A DNA stretch of 52,577 bases, taken from the NCBI GenBank assembly GCA_016125035.1, contig WGMN01000007.1:1-52577 (forward strand). The letters are read 5' to 3'. Under the pieces are notes generated by a model. It saw only the letters and a list, made by a program, of their open reading frames with translations, was not told the DNA's origin and did no database searches. This document shows positions 7,475 through 15,233 of the stretch, one piece after another (within the stretch, counting starts at the first letter, position 1; each line of letters begins with the position of its first letter). Origin of the DNA: Pseudomonadota bacterium. GTDB lineage: Bacteria > Pseudomonadota > Alphaproteobacteria > UBA2136 > UBA6156. Position numbers and translations under genes: made by a program.

Positions 7475-8071
7475 ATGTCGCTGCTCAAGCAGGAAGCCGG
7501 GCTTACTTGGCAGGCCCTCAAAAACCCCCTGGCCGGGCCGTTGCTGCTGGGCGCCGCGCTGTGGTCCTATGTGGCGTGGGCCGGGCAGGGGGGCCCTGTG
7601 CTCGCCAGCCTCCTGGTGGCTTTTATTCTTCTTCTTCAAAGCCTTGTCGATCTCAAACACGGCCTGCTCACCCACAGCCTCAATGCCCTGCTGGCACTGT
7701 CCGGGCTGGTGCTGGCGCCCCTTTACCTGGGGCTGCCACTGCCCGAGGCTTTGCTCGGCCCGCTGGTCTTCTTCGCCGTTTTCGCCGCCATGGCCTGGCT
7801 GGCCGGGCGGCTGGCCGGTCGCCCAGCCCTGGGCGGCGGAGACCTCTGGCTGGTCGCCGCCCTGGGGTGCTGGCTGGGGGCAGGGGGCCTGCCACCCTTT
7901 TTGCTGGCTTTGGCCATTCTGGGCCTGGCGCTGGTGGCCTGGCGCCGGGCTTTCCCCAAAAAAGGCCGTAAAGCGCAGTTTCCCTTCGGCCCGGTGCTGG
8001 CGGCGGCCGGCTGGCTTACCCTTCTCCACCAAACACTGTACTGGAAATGCATCATCTCTTTAACGGTTTAG
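7475..8071 (+). CDS. Prepilin peptidase, A24 family, without methylase domain
   Basis: An inner-membrane aspartyl protease of the type that trims type IV pilin-like signal peptides. The 198-residue protein has about six hydrophobic segments. Both catalytic aspartates are visible: one in SLVDLKHGLLTHSLN, matching D-x-x-x-x-x-(I/L)-(P/T)-N, and one in GGGDLWL. The F-P-F-G-P-V-L-A motif near the C-terminus is also typical. The cysteine-rich methylase domain of PilD is absent, so it resembles the short TadV/CpaA or single-domain forms. I start at 7475; the open frame continues upstream to 7340, but that part is unlike the family. The last 25 bases overlap the next gene. No pilus genes are nearby. 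Confidence 0.75.
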   Translation: MSLLKQEAGLTWQALKNPLAGPLLLGAALWSYVAWAGQGGPVLASLLVAFILLLQSLVDLKHGLLTHSLNALLALSGLVLAPLYLGLPLPEALLGPLVFFAVFAAMAWLAGRLAGRPALGGGDLWLVAALGCWLGAGGLPPFLLALAILGLALVAWRRAFPKKGRKAQFPFGPVLAAAGWLTLLHQTLYWKCIISLTV

Positions 8072-8748
8072 AAAATATTCTTCAAGCACTGGATGGTTAC
8101 GAGGTCCGCGCCGTCGGCGGCGCCGTACGCGCCGTGCTGCGGCATGACCCTTTGGCAGATATAGAGATCGACCTTGCCACCCCCGCCACGCCCGAGCAAG
8201 TGCTCTCCGCCTGCCTTTCCGCCAAACTGGCCACCACCACGCCGGGCCTGCGCTGGGGCACGGTCACCGTCCACCTGGCGGGCCGGCCGTACGAGGTCAC
8301 GTCCCTGCGCCAGGATTCCTACGTCGGCGGCTCGCGCTACCCCACGGTGTCCTTCACGCAGAATTGGTCGCTCGACGCCGCCCGCCGCGATTTCACCATC
8401 AACGCGGTCTACTTAAGCCCGGATGGCACGCTTTATGACCCTTACGGCGGCGAGCAGGATTTAAAAAACGGCCTGGTGCGCTTCATTGGCGAGCCCGCCA
8501 CCCGCCTGCGGGAAGACCCTCTGCGCCTGCTGCGCTTCTTCCGCTTTTGCGGGCACTACGGCCTGGGCGGCCTCATACCCGAGGTGGTGGAGGCTTTCCA
8601 CCAGGCTGCACCCGCACTGGCCACCCTGTCGCGCACCCGCGTGCAAAAAGAGTGGTCGCGCCTGCTGCAAACCCCGCAGGCCGCCACCATCACCGCGGAG
8701 GTCGCGCGCCTGGGCCTGATGGACGCCATCCAGGCACGCCTCTCATAA
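8047..8748 (+). CDS. cca: tRNA nucleotidyltransferase (CCA-adding family), short form
   Basis: Class II nucleotidyltransferase that rebuilds the 3' CCA of tRNA. The head domain shows VGGAVRAVL (about 23-31), the metal-binding D-I-E-I-D, RRDFTINA and REDPLRLLRFFRF. At 233 residues it is little more than half the usual 380-420; the C-terminal body and tail domains that grip tRNA are missing, and the reading frame ends cleanly. Poly(A) polymerase or a partial (CC- or A-adding) activity cannot be excluded. All ten tRNA genes in this window already encode CCA, so a repair role would be enough. It overlaps the prepilin peptidase gene by 25 bases. Confidence 0.82.
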   Translation: MHHLFNGLENILQALDGYEVRAVGGAVRAVLRHDPLADIEIDLATPATPEQVLSACLSAKLATTTPGLRWGTVTVHLAGRPYEVTSLRQDSYVGGSRYPTVSFTQNWSLDAARRDFTINAVYLSPDGTLYDPYGGEQDLKNGLVRFIGEPATRLREDPLRLLRFFRFCGHYGLGGLIPEVVEAFHQAAPALATLSRTRVQKEWSRLLQTPQAATITAEVARLGLMDAIQARLS

Positions 8749-8788
8749 ATCCTTGCTGCCGCGCGCGCATCGTCCTACCCTGCGCGAC

Positions 8789-9430
8789 ATGAAAAAACAT
8801 CTCCTCACCCTCGCCCTCCTTCTCACCGCCACCGTTGCTCATGCCCATAGCGTGTCGCAATCGCTGGCGGCGCTCACCAACGCCCGCACACCCGGCGCGC
8901 CTTCGGTGGGCAGCGCGGCCTTCACCCTTACCGACATGAACGGCCACACCGTCACGCAGGAAAATCTCAAGGGCCACTACTCGCTGGTGTTCTTCGGCTT
9001 CACCCGCTGCCCAGACGAATGCCCGCAAACCCTCAGCCAACTGGCCGATGTTTACAGCCAGCTCAGCCCGGCTCAGCAAAAGCAGCTGCAAGTGGTCATG
9101 GTGTCTGTCGATCCCGCGCACGATACCCCGGCGGTGATGAAGGGTTATATGTCCTCCTTCAACAAAGCCTTCACCGGCTGGACAGGCACCCAGGCCCAGG
9201 TAGACGCCGCCGCCAAGGGCTTCCTCGTCTACCACACCGAAACATCTGATGAATCGCACGGCGACCACATGGAAGACATGAAGATGGACGGCATGCCGGA
9301 AATCACCCACTCCGCCTTTACTTATTTCATGAACCCGCAAGGCCAGTTCATCAAACCCTTCAGCCATGAAGACGGCACCGCCAAAATCGCCGCCGCCGTC
9401 AAAGCCACAATTCTCACTAATAACCAATAA
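8789..9430 (+). CDS. SCO1/SenC copper chaperone for cytochrome c oxidase
   Basis: A periplasmic thioredoxin-fold protein that delivers copper to the CuA site of cytochrome oxidase. The 213-residue precursor has a signal peptide (MKKHLLTLALLLTATVAHAHS). The metal-binding Cys pair is in F-T-R-C-P-D-E-C-P, and the third ligand His is in ITHSAFTYF. A His/Met/Asp-rich loop (SHGDHMEDMKMDGM) precedes that His and may bind extra copper. I use the ATG at 8789; the open frame upstream gives no signal peptide. The last residues (LTNNQ) and the stop codon are written by a heptanucleotide array, so the native C-terminus has been altered or extended. Confidence 0.88.
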   Translation: MKKHLLTLALLLTATVAHAHSVSQSLAALTNARTPGAPSVGSAAFTLTDMNGHTVTQENLKGHYSLVFFGFTRCPDECPQTLSQLADVYSQLSPAQQKQLQVVMVSVDPAHDTPAVMKGYMSSFNKAFTGWTGTQAQVDAAAKGFLVYHTETSDESHGDHMEDMKMDGMPEITHSAFTYFMNPQGQFIKPFSHEDGTAKIAAAVKATILTNNQ

Positions 9431-9439
9431 CCAATAACT
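9419..9439. repeat. Heptanucleotide array at the 3' end of the SCO1 gene
   Basis: AATAACC, AATAACC and AATAACT in tandem. The SCO1 stop codon lies inside the second unit. Confidence 0.85.
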
Positions 9440-9520
9440 TCTACCTAAAAGCCACGCCACACGGTCAGAAGCTCCTTTGCCCCGTTGCATCCGCGCCAAA
9501 TCTGGCAGATAACCCCAGCC

Positions 9521-11866
9521 ATGAGCAAAAAGAGCAAACCCACCCTGCCCACCACCTTGCCGGTGGAAGGCATGTCGCCCGCGCTGCGCTACCACGCGCT
9601 GCCGCGCGCCGGTAAGATCGAGGTCGTCTCCTCCAAACCCCTCACCACGCAACAGCACCTCTCGCTGGGCTACACCCCCGGCGTGGCCGAGGTATGCCTT
9701 GAAATCAAAGACAACCCCGCGCTGGCCAACCAGTTCACCAGCAAGGCCAACCTGGTGGCGGTCATCACCAACGGCACGGCGGTGCTGGGCCTGGGCAACA
9801 TCGGCCCGCTGGCCTCCAAGCCGGTGATGGAAGGCAAGGCGGTGCTGTTCAAAAAGTTCGCCAACATCGATGTCTTCGATATCGAGATCGCCGAGACCGA
9901 CCCGGAAAAATTTGTCGATACCGTGGCCCGCCTCGCCCCCACCTTCGGTGGCATTAACCTGGAGGATATCAAGGCTCCTGAATGTTTTTATATCGAGGAA
10001 GAGCTGCGTAAACGGCTGGATATCCCCGTGCTGCACGACGACCAGCACGGCACCGCCATCATCGTCTGCGCGGCCTTCATCAACGCGCTCAAAATCAGCG
10101 GCAAAAAAGCGGCGGATGTCCGCGTGGTCTGCTCCGGCGCGGGCGCCGCGGGCCTGGCCTGCATGGGCCTGCTGGTAGAGTACGGCGTCAACCCCAAAAA
10201 CATCACGCTGGTGGATATCGACGGCGTCATCTACCAGGGGCGCAAAACCTTCACCCCGCAACAACTGCCCTACATGCACAAAACCTCCGCGCGCACCTTG
10301 GCCGATGCGCTCGAGGGCGCCGACTTCTTCTTCGGCCTGTCGGCGGGCGGCATCCTCAAACCGGCCATGCTCAAAACCATGGCCAAAAATCCGGTGGTGT
10401 TCGCCATGGCCAACCCCACGCCGGAGATCATGCCAGACATCGCCAAGCAGGCCCGTCCAGACGCCATCATCGGCACCGGCCGCTCCGACTTCCCCAACCA
10501 GATCAACAACGTGCTGGGCTTCCCCTACCTGTTCCGCGGCGCGCTGGATTGCGGCGCCACCACTTTTAATACGGAAATGAAGCTCGCCGCCGCCCACGCC
10601 CTGGCAGAGCTGGCGCAAAAAGCGGCCGAGCCTTCGCTGGTCAACGCTTATAAGGGCAGCAAACTCAAGTTCGGGCCAGACTACATCATCCCCAAACCGT
10701 TCGATGTGCGCCTGCTTTCCACCATCGCCCCGGCGGTGGCCAAGGCGGCGATGGATTCCGGCGTGGCCTCGCGCCCGATTGCCGATCTCACCGCCTACGC
10801 CGCCAGCCTGCATGAAACGGTGGACCAATCCTTCGCCATCATGCGGCAAATCTTCACACTCGCGCGCGCCAACCCCAAACGCATTGTTTACCCGGAGGGC
10901 GAAGACCCGCGCATCCTGCAAACCGCCCAGGCCCTGGCCAACGAAGGGCTGGCCCACCCGGTCATCCTCGGCCGGCGCGACGTGGTCACCCCCCAACTGC
11001 ACGATCTCGGCCTCACCATGGAAGAAGGCCGCGACTTCACCCTGGTCGACCCGCAAACCGATCCCCACATCGAGGAATTCGCCGAAGCCTACTACCAGCT
11101 GCGCATGCGCGACGGCGTCACCCGGTCCGAGGCCGCCATCCACCTGCGCTCGCGCTGGCTCATCTGGGCCTGCCTCATGGTGCAAACCAACCAGGCGGAT
11201 GCCGTGGTCTGCGGCATCACCGGCCGCTTCATGCACTACCTGCCGCTGGCCGCGCACATCCTTAACGGCCACAACAGCCTGCAACACATCTACGCCATGC
11301 AACTGCTGATGAGTAAGGAGCGCCTGCTGTTCCTGGCCGATACCCACGTCCAGCCCAACCCCACCGCCGAGCAGATCGCCGAGATGACGCACCTCGCCTG
11401 TAACGAGATCAGCAACTTCGGCATCCAGCCGCGCGTGGCGCTGCTCTCGCACAGCAACTTCGGTTCCGCCCGCACGCCGCAGGCACTCAAAATGCAAGAG
11501 GCCCGCCGCATCATCGCCCAGCGCTGGCCCCACCTGGAGGTCGAGGGCGAAATGCAGGCCGATACCGCGCTCAACATGGACGTCATGCAACGCATCTTCC
11601 CCACCTCCGCCCTCACCGACACCGCCAACACGCTCATCTTCCCAGATGTCGACAGCGGCAACATCGCGTTTAACATCATGCGCCAAACCATCCCGGGTGC
11701 CGACTACATCGGCCCCATTCTGCTCGGCATGCAAAAGCCCATCCACATCCTGTCGGTGGATGCTCCGGTGCACCGCATCATCAACCTCTCGGCATTGGCG
11801 GTCATCCATGCCCAGGGGCGTCTTTCCACCAGCGCGCGCAGCACGCGCAGGGCAGGGGCCCGCTAA
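9521..11866 (+). CDS. maeB: NADP-dependent malic enzyme with phosphotransacetylase-like C-terminus
   Basis: Oxidatively decarboxylates malate to pyruvate with NADP, supplying NADPH and linking the TCA cycle to gluconeogenesis. The 781-residue protein has the MaeB two-domain layout: malic enzyme at about 20-430 ([37 protein letters not shown], nucleotide site [10 protein letters not shown]) and a phosphate acetyltransferase-like domain at about 445-770 ([24 protein letters not shown]) that is regulatory in studied homologues. I start at ATG 9521; twelve codons upstream could extend it. The gene stands between SCO1 and mgtE, 19 bases from the latter. Confidence 0.93.
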   Translation: MSKKSKPTLPTTLPVEGMSPALRYHALPRAGKIEVVSSKPLTTQQHLSLGYTPGVAEVCLEIKDNPALANQFTSKANLVAVITNGTAVLGLGNIGPLASKPVMEGKAVLFKKFANIDVFDIEIAETDPEKFVDTVARLAPTFGGINLEDIKAPECFYIEEELRKRLDIPVLHDDQHGTAIIVCAAFINALKISGKKAADVRVVCSGAGAAGLACMGLLVEYGVNPKNITLVDIDGVIYQGRKTFTPQQLPYMHKTSARTLADALEGADFFFGLSAGGILKPAMLKTMAKNPVVFAMANPTPEIMPDIAKQARPDAIIGTGRSDFPNQINNVLGFPYLFRGALDCGATTFNTEMKLAAAHALAELAQKAAEPSLVNAYKGSKLKFGPDYIIPKPFDVRLLSTIAPAVAKAAMDSGVASRPIADLTAYAASLHETVDQSFAIMRQIFTLARANPKRIVYPEGEDPRILQTAQALANEGLAHPVILGRRDVVTPQLHDLGLTMEEGRDFTLVDPQTDPHIEEFAEAYYQLRMRDGVTRSEAAIHLRSRWLIWACLMVQTNQADAVVCGITGRFMHYLPLAAHILNGHNSLQHIYAMQLLMSKERLLFLADTHVQPNPTAEQIAEMTHLACNEISNFGIQPRVALLSHSNFGSARTPQALKMQEARRIIAQRWPHLEVEGEMQADTALNMDVMQRIFPTSALTDTANTLIFPDVDSGNIAFNIMRQTIPGADYIGPILLGMQKPIHILSVDAPVHRIINLSALAVIHAQGRLSTSARSTRRAGAR

Positions 11867-11885
11867 ATGCCGGAAGACCCCGCCC

Positions 11886-13265
11886 ATGCCGTCCGACACC
11901 AACCACTTTGAGGTCAAGCCCCACCGTGGCCTAACCGAACAAACGTACGTCGCCGTGCTCGAGGCGCTCGAGCATAACCGCCCGCGCCTGGGCCCGCTCA
12001 TCGGCGATCTCCACCCCGCCGACGTCGCCGACCTCCTCGAGCGCCTCCCGCGCGACAAACGCGGCGAGGTGCTCCAGGCCATCCCGTTCGAGCACCTGGG
12101 CGAGGTGGTCGCCGAGCTGGAGGAAGGGGTCAAGGAGAACGTCCTGCAACTGCTGGGCCCGGAAGAGGTCCGCGTCGCCATCTCCGAGCTGGAATCCGAC
12201 GACGCCGCCGACCTTGCGCAAAGCGTGGAAGACGCCGGCGACGCCACCGGCCCGGACGCCGAAGACCTCCTCACCGACCGCCAGCAAAAGCACCTGCTGG
12301 AATACCCTGCCGACGTCGCCGGCGGGCTCATGCAGCTCGAGGTGGTCACCGCGCTGCCCACCCAAACGGTGGGCGAGGTGCTGGAATACCTGCGCGACGG
12401 CGAGGACTACCTGCCCAACAACCCCGGCACCATCTTCGTGGTCAACTCGCACCGCAAACTGCTCGGCACGGTGTCGCTCAACCGGCTGGTCAAGGCGCCC
12501 TTCACCATTGCTTTGCAGGAGATGATGCGCCGCGAGCCGCTCACCATCGCCGACGACGCCCCGCAAAACGAAGCCGTCACCATTTTCGAGAAGTACGACA
12601 TCCACAACCTCGCGGTGGTCAATAAACGGTTTGAGCTTCTGGGCCGCATCACCATCGACGACGTCCTCGACGTCGTGCTGGCCGAGAACCACCGCCAACA
12701 GGCCCGCGCCGCCGGTCTTATGGAAGGGTCCGACCTCTTCGCCCCGGTCACCCAAACCATGCGCCACCGCCTGCCGTGGCTGGTCGTCAACCTCGGCACT
12801 GCCATCCTTGCCGCTTCGGTCATCGCGCTGTTCGAGAATTCCATTGCCAAACTCACCACCCTGGCGGTGCTCATGCCCATCGTCGCCTCCATGGGCGGCA
12901 ACGCCACCACGCAAACGCAAACGGTCATCATCCGCGGCCTGGCACTGGGGCAGATCACTCCGCAAAACGCCTGGGCGCTGTTCCGCAAAGAGTTCCTCTC
13001 CGGCGGCTACATCGGCACCGTGCTGGCACTCACCATGGCCCTGGGCTGCTGGCTGCTTTATGGCAACCGCATGCTGGCGCTGGTCATTGCGCTGGCCACA
13101 CTGGCCAACCACTTCATTGCGGCCTTTGGCGGCTGGGTCACGCCGCTGGTGCTCAAGCGCTTTAATTATGACCCTGCGGTAGCAACCTCGGTCATCACCA
13201 CCACCTTCACCGACGTCGGCGGCTTCTTCGCCTTCCTCGGCCTCGCCACCCTCCTTCTGCTGTAA
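11886..13265 (+). CDS. mgtE: Magnesium transporter/channel MgtE
   Basis: An inner-membrane Mg2+ channel gated by intracellular Mg2+. Domains in the 459-residue protein are an acidic MgtE N-domain (about 25-130), two CBS domains (about 145-265), a connecting helix and a five-helix membrane domain (about 290-459) with the signature M-P-I-V-A-S-M-G-G-N-A and the pore motif near PAVATSVITTTFTD. ATG 11886 gives the usual length; the frame is open further upstream, but there it overlaps maeB. It is separated from maeB by 19 bases and may be cotranscribed. Confidence 0.93.
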   Translation: MPSDTNHFEVKPHRGLTEQTYVAVLEALEHNRPRLGPLIGDLHPADVADLLERLPRDKRGEVLQAIPFEHLGEVVAELEEGVKENVLQLLGPEEVRVAISELESDDAADLAQSVEDAGDATGPDAEDLLTDRQQKHLLEYPADVAGGLMQLEVVTALPTQTVGEVLEYLRDGEDYLPNNPGTIFVVNSHRKLLGTVSLNRLVKAPFTIALQEMMRREPLTIADDAPQNEAVTIFEKYDIHNLAVVNKRFELLGRITIDDVLDVVLAENHRQQARAAGLMEGSDLFAPVTQTMRHRLPWLVVNLGTAILAASVIALFENSIAKLTTLAVLMPIVASMGGNATTQTQTVIIRGLALGQITPQNAWALFRKEFLSGGYIGTVLALTMALGCWLLYGNRMLALVIALATLANHFIAAFGGWVTPLVLKRFNYDPAVATSVITTTFTDVGGFFAFLGLATLLLL

Positions 13266-13410
13266 GTCGTTGATTTAGTTAATACCTTCCCCCTTGTATT
13301 TTCGTCCTTAAATCCCATAATTATCCCCAACAGCCTGTCGGTGTTTTCTTTGAACGCCGGGGATGACCTCGACGTTTGAAAAGCAAAACCTTCAGGCGGA
13401 GGAAGTAAGA

Positions 13411-13689
13411 ATGTGGTTTAAAATATTGCAGGAGGAAGTGCAGCGCCAACGGCGGCTGGCACTCGCTTCCTTCATTGCGATGCCGGTTTTTGAGATCGGC
13501 GTCATCGCCGCCTCTGAAATCACGGGCCGCAAGGCCCTTTTGCTCGAGATGTGGATCGTCCTGATCCCGCTCGCGCTTTACACCGCCCGCAACCTGCGGG
13601 CATACCGTACCGCAGAGGCCGCCTTTCACCAGGTTATGGCGGATTTCCTCTGCAAACTTCTCGCCCCCTCCCGCACTCACCCGGCTTAG
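13411..13689 (+). CDS. Small membrane protein, unknown function
   Basis: A 92-residue protein with a basic amphipathic N-terminus (WFKILQEEVQRQRR), two hydrophobic segments (about 18-35 and 45-60) and a positively charged C-terminus. I recognise no family. The start at 13411 is preferred because GGAGGAAG lies six bases upstream. ATG 13363 in the same frame would add 16 residues but has no proper ribosome-binding site. It has its own strong terminator and is a single-gene unit. Confidence 0.6.
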   Translation: MWFKILQEEVQRQRRLALASFIAMPVFEIGVIAASEITGRKALLLEMWIVLIPLALYTARNLRAYRTAEAAFHQVMADFLCKLLAPSRTHPA

Positions 13690-13708
13690 GCCGGGTGAGT
13701 TTCGTTTT
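13675..13708 (+). terminator. Rho-independent terminator
   Basis: Perfect 11-bp stem ACTCACCCGGC with its complement around TTAG, followed by TTCGTTTT. The stem overlaps the last codons and stop of the upstream gene. Confidence 0.88.
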
Positions 13709-13764
13709 GCCCACCTATAAATCTATCCATAACGGTTTAAACAGCTTTGGTTTATACTCAATGC

Positions 13765-15099
13765 ATGAACCCGCGCCTGGCCCAAGCCCATAACCACCTC
13801 ATAAAAGGCGAGTATCAACTGGCCCTCGCCACGGCGCAAAAAATGGCGCGTATGGGCGGCCAGGGGCCCGAGGTGCACACGGTCATCGGGGTGGCGGCGC
13901 GCAACCTCGGCAACTTTGTCCTGGCGCAAAGTGCTTTGCAAAAGGTGGTGCAGCTGGTGCCCACCAGTGCGGCTGCGTGGGGCAACCTCGCCCAGCTGGG
14001 CATCGCCATAAAGGATGCTTCATTGGCAGAAGGCGCGTTGCGTAAAGCCATCGCCCTGGCGCCGGAAAACCCAGAGCACCCGGCAACGCTCAGCACCCTG
14101 CTCATGCAAAGGGGCCAGCCCCAGTCAGCCCTCGAGGTGCTGGCAGCCAACCGTGCGCGCCATCCCTCCCACCTTAAAACCCAGGCGCTGTTCACCAACC
14201 TGCAAAGTGATTTCTTGCCCCTTGAGGAATGGTCTCAACTTTGGCAACCATCCAGCAAGATCACCCCTCAATCTTGGCCAGCCGAGCAACAGGTCATGCT
14301 TGCTCACATGCAACTTCTCTGGGCCTGGGTGGCGGGCACCGCCGGGCAATTTCACGCCCAGCGCAGCTATGTCGGGCAAATGCTGGAGAGAATGCGGCAG
14401 GCGGGTGCCAGCCATCACATCCATGTAAAAAACGCCGCCGCTTATTTCCTGATGCTGGAGGGCGTCCAAGGCCCGGCACCGGCGCGCAACCCGGCGCTGC
14501 CCGCGCTGCCTGTGCTGGGAGAAAGCCACACCATCTTGCCCCACGGTCAAACGGCGGTGTGGCAAGGCACCTCTTACCAACTCCAGGCTAGCCTCATCTT
14601 CGGTCTTACCTTGTGGCACCTGGCCAACCCTGTCCCCACGGTGCACCGTGCCTTGCTTTTGCAACGCCTGCAAAACTTGCCGCCTGCGTCCACGGTGCTG
14701 CTTCTGGCGGGAGAAATTGATACCCGCCCCACCGCCGGCATGTATGCCCGCGCGCAAAAACATAACAAGCCGTGGGCCTCGGTTATCAGCGCCACCATTT
14801 CTCCCGCCTTGGAGTGGCTTAAAGCCAATGCTCAAGGGCACACTGTCATCCTGGTGGGCAGCCCCGCGCCCAATCCGCTTAAGCTCAAAGTCCTGCCGGA
14901 AGAGCAGCACGCCGACTACACCGCTTTTGCCATCGCTGCCGACACCGCGCTCAAGGCCGCATGCGCCCGCCACAGGCTGAGTCTGGTGGATATGTTCACC
15001 TACACACAGCAACACCCCGCGTGTATGGCCGATGCCCATCACCCGGGCCCCGATGCCCTGCCTCAGGCCTTGCAAAGCCATCTGCGCCATCCTGCCTAG
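13765..15099 (+). CDS. TPR protein with SGNH-hydrolase-like C-terminal domain
   Basis: A 444-residue protein. Residues about 1-140 contain three to four tetratricopeptide repeats (for example A-A-A-W-G-N-L-A-Q-L-G-I-A and P-E-N-P-E-H-P-A-T-L-S). The second half has a pattern reminiscent of an SGNH/GDSL fold: VLGESHTILP (block I position, with Glu-Ser for the usual Asp-Ser), LLLAGEIDTR and a late DAHHPGPDAL where the His block would be. Similar TPR-SGNH pairs act on surface glycans, but that role is an inference here. The ATG at 13765 is preferred to a TTG at 13747. It stands alone, and a heptanucleotide array follows before gyrA. Confidence 0.55.
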   Translation: MNPRLAQAHNHLIKGEYQLALATAQKMARMGGQGPEVHTVIGVAARNLGNFVLAQSALQKVVQLVPTSAAAWGNLAQLGIAIKDASLAEGALRKAIALAPENPEHPATLSTLLMQRGQPQSALEVLAANRARHPSHLKTQALFTNLQSDFLPLEEWSQLWQPSSKITPQSWPAEQQVMLAHMQLLWAWVAGTAGQFHAQRSYVGQMLERMRQAGASHHIHVKNAAAYFLMLEGVQGPAPARNPALPALPVLGESHTILPHGQTAVWQGTSYQLQASLIFGLTLWHLANPVPTVHRALLLQRLQNLPPASTVLLLAGEIDTRPTAGMYARAQKHNKPWASVISATISPALEWLKANAQGHTVILVGSPAPNPLKLKVLPEEQHADYTAFAIAADTALKAACARHRLSLVDMFTYTQQHPACMADAHHPGPDALPQALQSHLRHPA

Positions 15100-15203
15100 C
15101 GGCAACCGCCCATTTCGCAGGCAAAACCGCGCCAAAAGCGCACTTTTTCCTCCCCCCGCAGCTACCTTATAGTGTATATTTTGGGCCATAGGCATTCCCC
15201 ACC

Positions 15204-15231
15204 AGTAACGAATCACGAGTAACGAATCACG
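15204..15231. repeat. Heptanucleotide array in the gyrA leader
   Basis: AGTAACG-AATCACG repeated twice (four 7-nt words). It ends two bases before the gyrA ATG, so it occupies the whole ribosome-binding region. Confidence 0.9.
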
Positions 15232-15233
15232 CC

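Noticed and set aside
8690-12361. A 1223-codon open frame on the minus strand opposite maeB and mgtE
   Set aside because: It is a shadow of two well-supported conserved genes; the translation shows no recognisable domain.
13747-13765. TTG start for the TPR protein
   Set aside because: The ATG 18 bases downstream begins directly at the TPR region; the extra residues add nothing recognisable.
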